Positions 57,378 to 64,000 of a stretch of 64,000 bases of DNA are shown piece after piece (the first letter of the stretch is position 1; each line of letters opens with the position of its first letter). This stretch comes from an uncultured Pseudomonadota bacterium (GTDB lineage: Bacteria; Pseudomonadota; Gammaproteobacteria; Methylococcales; Methylomonadaceae). Below the pieces are notes generated by a model, which was not told the DNA's origin, did no database searches, and was given only the letters and a program-made list of their open reading frames with translations. The stretch lies in NCBI GenBank assembly GCA_903918375.1, contig CAIXED010000021.1, positions 1-64,000 of the forward strand, written 5' to 3'. A program made the position numbers and the translations under genes.

Positions 57378-57752
57378 ATGGGAAATAAAAAATACAATAA
57401 TCCTTTTGGCTACATAAAAGGGCCTTTTTATACATACATAATTTCTAGGTGGGTTGGTAGTAAACTTGAGCCTATTTATGTCGGTCGAGGTCGAGGTTAT
57501 CGGGCAAAAGTTTATTATAAGTTACGAAAAAAAGAATCTGTCGATCGTTATCGAAACCCAAAATCGCATAATCTAATATTAGATGCATTCATTGCCAATG
57601 AACGATCGGTTGGTCGAGATGTAGCAATTAATGCAAAGGATCATGGTGATGATTTGCAAGCAGCGAGAGATTGTGAAAAATTTCTAATTAAAAAATATGG
57701 TCGGCTTGACCTGGGAACAGGAACACTAGCTAATAGAAATTCTGGCGGATAA
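57378..57752 (+). CDS. GIY-YIG nuclease domain protein
   Basis: A 124-residue protein. FYTYIIS then PIYVGRG near residue 35 is the GIY-YIG core, with Arg after it, and EKFLIKKYGRLDLGTGTLANRNSGG (partial) supplies the catalytic Glu region and the Asn-containing end typical of phage and homing-type enzymes. It lies between REP-like elements B and C, so it may be cargo of the mobile island. Single-domain, so its target is unknown. Confidence 0.8.
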   Translation: MGNKKYNNPFGYIKGPFYTYIISRWVGSKLEPIYVGRGRGYRAKVYYKLRKKESVDRYRNPKSHNLILDAFIANERSVGRDVAINAKDHGDDLQAARDCEKFLIKKYGRLDLGTGTLANRNSGG

Positions 57753-57767
57753 TCGGTAGAAGGGTAA

Positions 57768-58199
57768 TTATTTAGAGATTTCAGTAAGTGTATATACATC
57801 CGTAGCCTGATCGTACGTCGCTTTTTGGTTGTTTTCCAGTCTTTGCCATACCTTAGTTGCATCATTCGTTCTATATTCATTCTGCTCGCTTGGGTATTTA
57901 TGAGAGCTTGAACGGACGATTTTACCTGACAACATGGCTAACTCGGGTATTGCTGAGTCTGGTATTCCTTTAGCCCCATACAATGCGTCATTGTTTTTTA
58001 CTATCGTTATTATTTTAAGTTGGCCATCTTTTGGTTTAGCTGTTAATTCAAAGAACTCAGAATCGCTGTAATTAGATGATGCAAAGATTGTGAGACGATG
58101 CTCCTCCTGCTCAGTCTGGATTCCAGATACGCTGTAGCGGTAGTAAAAAGTATTATATGCACCGTGCCTATCAACGCATGTTATGCTGCCTTTCCTCAA
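57768..58199 (-). CDS. Unknown protein in the mobile island
   Basis: A 143-residue soluble protein starting at a TTG (58199) with GGAG 7 bases upstream. It has no recognised domain; the middle is beta-rich with LTAKPKDGQLKIITIVKN (partial). It converges on the GIY-YIG gene and lies inside the REP-bounded segment. Codon use looks unlike the household genes nearby. Confidence 0.5.
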   Translation of the reverse strand: MRKGSITCVDRHGAYNTFYYRYSVSGIQTEQEEHRLTIFASSNYSDSEFFELTAKPKDGQLKIITIVKNNDALYGAKGIPDSAIPELAMLSGKIVRSSSHKYPSEQNEYRTNDATKVWQRLENNQKATYDQATDVYTLTEISK

Positions 58200-58335
58200 A
58201 CTTAATCTCCTTCGTTTCTGTATATCATCAGGGACGAGGGTGTCCTAGATTTTGTGTAAACGGGATGGCTCACCATCCGATCCTCAAATTGAATAACGCG
58301 ATAACGTGCGCTAACTCGGATAGCTGACCCTCGTT

Positions 58336-58379
58336 ACGATGCGCTGATAGGATGCTGCCGACGTAAGGAGGCGCATCGT
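58336..58379 (+). repeat. REP-like element C, palindromic
   Basis: Third copy, same orientation as element A (core 58347-58377), with 9-base arms ACGATGCGC (58336-58344) and GCGCATCGT (58371-58379). With element B it encloses the GIY-YIG and unknown genes. The flanking gap 58200-58430 holds no gene; at 58231-58265 a sequence resembles the end of an IS256-type element. Confidence 0.85.
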
Positions 58380-58430
58380 TCGAGTGAATCGACAACTAAA
58401 TTATTTATACCCTCGATAAGGTAGAAAAAC

Positions 58431-59504
58431 TTAAGGCTTTTCGGTATTGCTTAAAGTCTGCAATTCCGCTACCAAAGCCTTTATCACTGCTTCTTGTCTT
58501 TCAATATCCGCACACAACTCAAACTGTGCCTTGGCGCGTTGTAAATTATGTTGCGGGTGTTGGATTTTGAAATAGCGGTTACCTTGTAAATAATCGCTGA
58601 AAAATCGCAAACCCAGTTCAAACGGGATTAACCAAATCGCCGCGTATAAATAATCGTAATCGGCAGCGCTGAAAAAACCACCGGCTTCTTGTAAATAGCT
58701 GTTCAAGATAATTTCGCAGCGGGCTAAATCAAATTGATTACTGTCGGTTAAGTGGCAGCAAGAGCGCAGGCAATCGCCAATGTCGTAATGCACCAAGCCA
58801 GGTTTTACCGTGTCCAAGTCAATTAAGCTGATGATGGTTTGGCTGTCGGGTTGGAATAAAAAATTGTTCAGTTTCGGGTCGCCGTGTATCACGCGTTCGA
58901 CTAATTCACCACGCTGTTTGGCGTCTTCTAAAATCGATAATTTGTCGGCTTGGCTGGCGATAAAGTCACGACAAAATCTAAACTCTGGGTCATCGTCAAC
59001 GCTTAGTGCTTGATTGATAGCGATTTGATATTGCTGAAAATATTGCGGGGTAATGTGGAAGCCGGGCAGGGTGTCGAGTAGGCGCTCGGTGGCTAAGTTG
59101 CTGCATAAGCGATGGAAATGCGCTAAAGCAAAACCAACTTGCGCGGCTTCGTCGTCGTTGCTGAGTTGTTCGCGGCTTTCAGCGGGGCTGATCAGTTCTA
59201 GGCTGCGCCAGATTTGTTGTTGGCTGTCGCGGTAAAAAGCTTGCTGGGCATTGGTCAACAAGACCGCGGGAAATTGCAGTTTTGAAGCTTGTTGTGCCAG
59301 ATGTTGGCTAAGTTGTTGCAGGTTTGCCATCACTTGCTCTGGGGCTGGGAAAACCTGTTGATTGATGCGCTGTAACACAAACGACTGACCGCTGGTGCTG
59401 ACCAGAAAGGTGTCATTGATTAAGCCATTGCCGAGTGGCTCAATGCCGAGAATGGTTTGTTGTTGGGCAAATTGCTCGGCAATTGCGTGTAATTCGGCTG
59501 TCAT
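58431..59504 (-). CDS. Aminoglycoside-phosphotransferase-fold kinase (NahK-like)
   Basis: A 357-residue kinase. LGNGLINDTFLV near residue 25 is the nucleotide loop, VIHGDPKLNNFLF near residue 210 the catalytic Brenner motif, and LIDLDTVKPGLVHYDIGDCL near residue 232 the metal-binding aspartate. It resembles N-acetylhexosamine 1-kinase; sugar specificity is inference. Its ATG at 59504 overlaps the rdgB stop as TAATG, so it is the third gene of rph-rdgB-kinase. Confidence 0.82.
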   Translation of the reverse strand: MTAELHAIAEQFAQQQTILGIEPLGNGLINDTFLVSTSGQSFVLQRINQQVFPAPEQVMANLQQLSQHLAQQASKLQFPAVLLTNAQQAFYRDSQQQIWRSLELISPAESREQLSNDDEAAQVGFALAHFHRLCSNLATERLLDTLPGFHITPQYFQQYQIAINQALSVDDDPEFRFCRDFIASQADKLSILEDAKQRGELVERVIHGDPKLNNFLFQPDSQTIISLIDLDTVKPGLVHYDIGDCLRSCCHLTDSNQFDLARCEIILNSYLQEAGGFFSAADYDYLYAAIWLIPFELGLRFFSDYLQGNRYFKIQHPQHNLQRAKAQFELCADIERQEAVIKALVAELQTLSNTEKP

Positions 59505-60088
59505 TAGACGCTGAGTTGTTGCTGTAATAAACGCAGGGCTTGGCCGCGATGACTTAAAGCGTTTTTCTGCTCTGCTGTCAGTTGTGCCGAGCTGCATTGA
59601 TGTTCTGCCACCCAAAACACCGGATCATAACCAAAGCCATTTTCGCCAACCGCATGATCAAGAATCAGACCTTCCCAAATCCCTTGGGCAATGATTGGGG
59701 TTGGGTCATCGGCGTGACGTAAATACACCATCACGCAAATAAACCGCGCAGTGCGTTGTGCGAATGGCACGCCTTGTAATTCAACTAACAGTTTTTGCAA
59801 ATTCGCTTGGTCGCTGGCGCCAACACCGGCATAACGCGCCGAAATCACTCCCGGCGCACCATTTAGCGCATCAACCACTAAGCCGGAATCATCGGCAATG
59901 GCCGGACGCTGACAATGTAAAGCAGCGTTGCGGGCTTTGATAATGGCGTTTTCGACAAAGGTGGAGCCGGTTTCTTCCGGCTCGACGACATTGAATTGAG
60001 ATTGCGGCAGGATTTTGTCATTTTGCAAAATCGCTTGAATTTCGCGGATTTTGCCAAGATTGCCGCTGGCTAAAACAATTTCACTCAT
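59504..60088 (-). CDS. rdgB: dITP/XTP pyrophosphatase (RdgB/HAM1)
   Basis: Removes deaminated purine nucleotides (ITP, XTP) from the pool. The 194-residue protein begins [14 protein letters not shown], has the [18 protein letters not shown] segment near residue 41 (partial), [11 protein letters not shown] near residue 65, and SHRGQAL near residue 180. Full length. Overlaps rph by 4 bases and the kinase gene by 1 base. Confidence 0.96.
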   Translation of the reverse strand: MSEIVLASGNLGKIREIQAILQNDKILPQSQFNVVEPEETGSTFVENAIIKARNAALHCQRPAIADDSGLVVDALNGAPGVISARYAGVGASDQANLQKLLVELQGVPFAQRTARFICVMVYLRHADDPTPIIAQGIWEGLILDHAVGENGFGYDPVFWVAEHQCSSAQLTAEQKNALSHRGQALRLLQQQLSV

Positions 60089-60819
60089 GCTAATGCTTGT
60101 TTGGCTTCGATTAAGGCTTGTTGTTGTTTTTCGATTAACTGATTAATGCCGTGTTCAGCCAGCTCTAACATAGCGTTAAGCTCGTCTTTTCTAAAGGCAT
60201 GGCCTTCAGCGGTGCCTTGGATTTCAATAAAGGCACCGGCTTCGTTCATCACCACGTTCATATCGGTTTCCGCGCGGCTGTCTTCGGCATAATCTAAATC
60301 TAACACCGGCACGCCATTAAAAATCCCCACTGATACCGAACCAACATGACCGTGCAGTGGGTTAGTTTTGATTTTTTTGGTTTTCAGCAATTGCTCAACT
60401 GCCAAACTTAAAGCGACAAAACCACCAGTGATTGAAGCGGTGCGGGTGCCGCCATCGGCTTGGATGACGTCACAGTCAATAGTGATAGTGTTTTCGCCCA
60501 AGGCTTTTAAATCAATCGCAGCGCGGAGTGAGCGACCAATCAAGCGTTGAATTTCCAAGGTGCGGCCACCTTGTTTACCGCGACCGGCTTCTCTGTCCAT
60601 GCGGCTGTGGGTTGAACGTGGCAACATGCCGTATTCTGCGGTCACCCAGCCTTCGCCTTTGCCTTTCAAGAAACGTGGCACGCTGTTATCAACGCTGGCG
60701 GTACATAAAACCCGAGTATCGCCAAATTCGACTAAAACCGAGCCTTCGGCGTGTTTGGTGTAATGGCAGGTAAAGCGAATTTCACGCAGTTGATCGGGAT
60801 TACGGCCGCTTGGTCTCAT
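60085..60819 (-). CDS. rph: Ribonuclease PH
   Basis: Trims the 3' ends of tRNA and other RNAs by phosphorolysis. From the ATG at 60819 the 244-residue protein starts [14 protein letters not shown], with VLCTASV near residue 36, [18 protein letters not shown] (partial) near residue 80 carrying the phosphate-binding Arg, and [18 protein letters not shown] (partial) near residue 115. A longer frame upstream of 60819 is not like rph. First gene of the rph-rdgB-kinase series. Confidence 0.96.
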   Translation of the reverse strand: MRPSGRNPDQLREIRFTCHYTKHAEGSVLVEFGDTRVLCTASVDNSVPRFLKGKGEGWVTAEYGMLPRSTHSRMDREAGRGKQGGRTLEIQRLIGRSLRAAIDLKALGENTITIDCDVIQADGGTRTASITGGFVALSLAVEQLLKTKKIKTNPLHGHVGSVSVGIFNGVPVLDLDYAEDSRAETDMNVVMNEAGAFIEIQGTAEGHAFRKDELNAMLELAEHGINQLIEKQQQALIEAKQALA

Positions 60820-60991
60820 TGATGCTCTCGTCTTAATAAAAAATTCCGGCATTATACGGGCTTTGGCTGATGATTCGGAATTGATACGGTTGCAAATCCA
60901 CAAAACCAGACACTAGCAACGCAACTTGATAGCAGCCTAGCCCCAGTTACGTTAAAATGCGGCAGTTTTATTGGCTTTGTAGGTATCTAAA

Positions 60992-61777
60992 GTGTTGAAA
61001 AAAATACTGCTTTCATCGGTTGCGGCGTTGACTTTAAACGCTTGTGCGACCAGCCCTACCGGCAGAACCCAATTTATTTACATGAACGACAATCAGGTCG
61101 ATCAAATGGGTTTGCAGTCTTTTAGTGATATGAAAACTAAAAACCCAATTAGCAAAAATAGCGGTTATAACCAGTTCGCACAGTGCGTGGCACAGGCGAT
61201 TACTCATGAGACCGGTGGCCAATGGGAAGTGGTGGTGTTTGAGGATGACACTTTGAATGCCTTTGCTTTGCCGGGTAATAAAATCGGTGTCCATACTGGC
61301 TTGATTAAATTAGTCGATAACCAAGATCAATTAGCCGCGGTGATTGGCCATGAAGTGGGTCACGTTTTGGCGCGACACAGCAATGAACGAATGTCGCAGG
61401 AAACCGCTGTTAGTGGTGGTTTATCTATCATCCAAGCTGTCACTCAGCCACAAACCGCTGCCGGACAAACCGCCTTGGGTTTACTCGGCGTTGGCGCACA
61501 ATACGCGGTGATTTTGCCGTTTAGCCGCACCCACGAAAGCGAAGCCGATAGCATCGGTCTGGATTTGATGGCAAAAGCCGGTTTCGATCCTAAGCAAAGC
61601 GTCAATTTGTGGTTGAAAATGGATAAAGCTTCACAAGGCGGCGAGCCGATTGAGTTTATGTCTACCCATCCATCGCATGGCAACCGTATCGATAATTTGA
61701 ATCAGCACATGAACCAAGCGGTTCAGTTGCAACAACAAGCCCACAGCGCTGGCAAACAACCGCATTGCGTCAAATAA
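60992..61777 (+). CDS. M48 family metallopeptidase, lipoprotein
   Basis: A 261-residue protein starting at GTG. The signal ends LNAC (lipobox Cys at residue 18). HEVGHVLARHSNER near residue 119 is the zinc motif and SRTHESEADSIGLDLM near residue 175 supplies the third ligand Glu, as in outer-membrane LoiP/YcaL and BepA-type proteases. STHPSHGNRI near residue 225 is the usual family end. Its stop overlaps the start of dapC as TAATG. Confidence 0.9.
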   Translation: MLKKILLSSVAALTLNACATSPTGRTQFIYMNDNQVDQMGLQSFSDMKTKNPISKNSGYNQFAQCVAQAITHETGGQWEVVVFEDDTLNAFALPGNKIGVHTGLIKLVDNQDQLAAVIGHEVGHVLARHSNERMSQETAVSGGLSIIQAVTQPQTAAGQTALGLLGVGAQYAVILPFSRTHESEADSIGLDLMAKAGFDPKQSVNLWLKMDKASQGGEPIEFMSTHPSHGNRIDNLNQHMNQAVQLQQQAHSAGKQPHCVK

Positions 61778-62976
61778 TGAATCCACATTTACAACAGCTT
61801 CACCCGTATCCATTTGAAAAACTGGCGACTTTAAAACAAGGTATTACCCCACCTGCGGATAAAACCCATATCGCTTTGTCGATTGGCGAACCTAAACACG
61901 CGACACCGCAGTTTATTAAAGAGACTTTGGTAGCTAATTTGGCGGGTTTGACCCAATACCCAACCACCAAAGGCTTGCCGGAATTACGTCAGGCAATGAC
62001 CGACTGGCTGAGCCGCCGTTTTGCAATTCCAGCTACCGCGCTGGATGCTGAACAGCATGTATTACCGGTCAATGGCACTCGTGAGGCTTTGTTTTCGTTT
62101 GTGCAGGCGGTGATTGATCCCAGTGATAAGCCGGTGGTAGTGATGCCCAATCCGTTTTATCAGATTTATGAAGGCGCGGCTTTATTGGCGGGCGCTGAAC
62201 CGTATTATTTAAACACCACCGAAGATAATGCTTATTTGCCAGATTTTGACAGCGTTCCCGCTGAAATTTGGCAGCGTTGTCAGTTGGCGTTTATTTGTTC
62301 ACCGGGTAATCCAACTGGGACGGTGGCGGATTTTGCCAGTCATCAAAAACTGATGGCTTTGGCTGAACAATATGATTTTGTGATTGCTTCTGATGAGTGT
62401 TACACCGAGTTGTATGACGACGAAGCTAATCCGCCACAAGGCTTGTTACAAAGCGCTTGGCAAGCTGGCAATCATGACTTTAAACGCTGTGTGATTTTTC
62501 AAAGCTTGTCCAAGCGTTCTAATGCGCCCGGCTTGCGTTCTGGCTTTGTCGCTGGCGATGGCGAATTGTTGAAAGATTACCTGAAATACCGCACTTATCA
62601 CGGCTGCCCAATGCCGGTACCGACGCAACAAGCCAGCATCGTCGCTTGGCAAGATGAAAACCATGTGCGGAAAAATCGCCAGTTGTATCGCGACAAATTC
62701 GCAGCGGTTATCGAGATTTTGCAAGAGGTTTGCGAAATCAGTAAACCACCCGCCAGTTTTTACATCTGGCTAAAAACCCCGATTGCCGACACCGATTTTG
62801 CCCAGCAATTATTTGCCCAACAAAATATCACCGTGTTACCTGGCAGCTATTTATCACGCGACAGCAATGGGATTAATCCCGGTGCTAATCATGTGCGAAT
62901 TGCTTTGGTGGCACCATTGCAGGAATGCGTCGAAGCGGCGCAACGGATTAAACTTTTTATTAACTCTTTAACGTAG
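61777..62976 (+). CDS. dapC: Succinyldiaminopimelate transaminase
   Basis: A 399-residue PLP-dependent class I aminotransferase. [14 protein letters not shown] near residue 26, [14 protein letters not shown] near residue 91, SPGNPTGTV near residue 172, [12 protein letters not shown] near residue 208, and [15 protein letters not shown] near residue 242 with the PLP Lys. The combination and the following dapD identify the lysine/meso-diaminopimelate pathway. dapD follows 7 bases after the stop. Confidence 0.93.
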   Translation: MNPHLQQLHPYPFEKLATLKQGITPPADKTHIALSIGEPKHATPQFIKETLVANLAGLTQYPTTKGLPELRQAMTDWLSRRFAIPATALDAEQHVLPVNGTREALFSFVQAVIDPSDKPVVVMPNPFYQIYEGAALLAGAEPYYLNTTEDNAYLPDFDSVPAEIWQRCQLAFICSPGNPTGTVADFASHQKLMALAEQYDFVIASDECYTELYDDEANPPQGLLQSAWQAGNHDFKRCVIFQSLSKRSNAPGLRSGFVAGDGELLKDYLKYRTYHGCPMPVPTQQASIVAWQDENHVRKNRQLYRDKFAAVIEILQEVCEISKPPASFYIWLKTPIADTDFAQQLFAQQNITVLPGSYLSRDSNGINPGANHVRIALVAPLQECVEAAQRIKLFINSLT

Positions 62977-62983
62977 AGCATTC

Positions 62984-63802
62984 ATGTCAAACTTGGAAAA
63001 CATCATTAACGAAGCCTTTGAAAACCGCGCTGAAATCAGCCCAAGCACTGTATCGCCAGAAGTTCGGGAAGCGGTTGCCACTGCTTTGGAGCAATTGGAC
63101 AAAGGCGTAGTGCGCGTCGCTGAGAAAAAAGACGGCGATTGGGTGACTAATCAATGGTTGAAAAAAGCCGTGTTGTTGTCATTCCGCATTAACGAAAACA
63201 AAGTGATCGAAAGCGGCGATGTGCGTTATTACGACAAAGTGCCAACTAAATACGGCCAATACAGCGAAGAAGATTTCGCCAAAGCGGGCGTTCGCGTGGT
63301 ACCCAATGCCGTTGCTCGTTACGGTTCTTATGTAGCACCGGGCGCGATTTTGATGCCTTCTTACGTCAACATCGGCGCTTATGTTGATAGCGGCACCATG
63401 GTTGATACTTGGGTAACGGTCGGTTCTTGCGCGCAAATCGGTAAAAACGTGCATTTATCAGGCGGCGTAGGTATTGGCGGTGTTTTAGAGCCATTGCAAG
63501 CTAACCCAACCATTATTGGCGACAACTGCTTTATCGGTGCTCGCTCTGAAATCGTTGAAGGCGTGATTGTTGAAGACAACTGCGTGGTTTCAATGGGTGT
63601 TTACATCGGTCAAAGCACCAAAATCTTTAACCGCATGACTGGTGAAGTATCTTACGGTCGCATTCCTTCTGGTTCTGTGGTGGTTTCTGGTAACTTGCCA
63701 TCTAAAGACGGTAGCCACAGCTTGTATTGCGCGGTAATCATCAAACAAGTTGATGAAAAAACCCGTAGCAAAACCGGCATTAACGAGTTGTTGCGCGATT
63801 AA
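62984..63802 (+). CDS. dapD: Tetrahydrodipicolinate N-succinyltransferase
   Basis: Succinylates tetrahydrodipicolinate with succinyl-CoA in lysine and peptidoglycan-precursor synthesis. The 272-residue protein has a helical N-terminus ([20 protein letters not shown], partial) and a left-handed beta-helix of hexapeptide repeats (about residues 105-225), with [14 protein letters not shown] and [15 protein letters not shown]. Full length. Works with dapC directly upstream. Confidence 0.97.
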   Translation: MSNLENIINEAFENRAEISPSTVSPEVREAVATALEQLDKGVVRVAEKKDGDWVTNQWLKKAVLLSFRINENKVIESGDVRYYDKVPTKYGQYSEEDFAKAGVRVVPNAVARYGSYVAPGAILMPSYVNIGAYVDSGTMVDTWVTVGSCAQIGKNVHLSGGVGIGGVLEPLQANPTIIGDNCFIGARSEIVEGVIVEDNCVVSMGVYIGQSTKIFNRMTGEVSYGRIPSGSVVVSGNLPSKDGSHSLYCAVIIKQVDEKTRSKTGINELLRD

Positions 63803-63843
63803 TCAACTCGGTGAGAGTTAAAGTTTCACAAAATTGTCATTGT

Positions 63844-63870
63844 GTCGGGTTAGGCTATCGCTAACCCGAC
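63844..63870. repeat. Short palindromic repeat after dapD
   Basis: A perfect 10-base inverted repeat (63844-63853 with 63861-63870) with a 7-base loop and core GTCGGGTTAG, similar to palindromes scattered in many proteobacterial genomes. It may end the dapD transcript. Confidence 0.6.
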
Positions 63871-63980
63871 CTACGTATAATGATGGGCTTGCGTTACAAT
63901 GCCGGTCGATTGTTAGCTGTACGCTGTGTTTTATGCTGTTTCAAAACAGCCCCTTCTTTCCTCAACCTACGAGAACCCCC

Positions 63981-64000
63981 ATGTCAGAAAACATTTCTAA
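63981..64000 (+). CDS. Possible start of the next gene
   Basis: An ATG at 63981 reads MSENIS and runs off the right edge. No clear ribosome site precedes it. Only its position after dapD and an open frame support it; the product cannot be identified. Confidence 0.3.

Overview
The window reads as chromosome of a type I (gammaproteobacterial, Methylococcales) methane oxidiser. The decisive evidence is a complete particulate methane monooxygenase operon in the canonical order pmoC-pmoA-pmoB (21304-24261), with metal-ligand motifs of PmoC and PmoB visible. The rest fits a gammaproteobacterium of moderate GC: hemCDXY, YcgL, RlmKL, RhlB, trxA-rho, cysDN, and dapC-dapD. Genus cannot be fixed from the sequence alone.

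Layout. 1-2627: guaB, a SAM methyltransferase and the start of guaA, all on the minus strand. 2716-5553: small membrane proteins, YcgL, DUF2333 and DUF4389 proteins. 5795-7258: ubiD. 7307-13978: minus-strand rlmKL-acyP-hemC-hemD-hemX-hemY. 14055-15696: a DUF1902 antitoxin with a frameshifted HicA-like toxin, an FKBP isomerase and a lytic transglycosylase lipoprotein. 15731-20934: TrpD2-like protein, heme o synthase, an M16 protease/pseudoprotease pair and rsmD. 21153-24338: pmo promoter, leader, pmoCAB and terminator, followed by a small lipoprotein. 24908-30667 (minus): valS, then two membrane proteins, a membrane-anchored cupredoxin and a protein whose mature end should begin with His, a plausible copper-handling group beside the copper enzyme. 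30956-34060: pgi, tadA, a Sua5-type protein. 34141-38328: cysD and cysN separated by a two-gene insertion, an AAA/ABC-type ATPase and a small protein with a nuclease-like motif. 39029-39104: tRNA-Val. 40162-49676: a Bat (vWA) locus split by a heavy-metal RND efflux pair and a cluster of dispersed repeats. 49734-53587: GMP/IMP nucleotidase, rhlB, trxA, rho. 53664-56455: an ABC-transporter-like protein with ruined ATPase motifs, coupled to a GH5 glucanase. 56488-58380: a mobile island of REP-like repeats, a decayed RAYT transposase, a GIY-YIG protein and an unknown gene, next to a truncated moaE. 58431-63802: kinase, rdgB, rph, M48 protease, dapC, dapD.

Functional links. PmoCAB oxidises methane and needs copper and membrane electron carriers; the cupredoxin, the His-starting protein and the RND pump are candidates for copper supply and export, while ubiD (ubiquinone), hemCDXY and heme o synthase serve the respiratory chain. 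The best candidates for something undescribed are the ATPase/nuclease-like pair inside cysDN (35799-37399), the copper group at 27796-30667, the pmo leader with an 11-codon open frame, and the ATPase-dead ABC/GH5 pair. No CRISPR array, rRNA or intact insertion sequence was seen.
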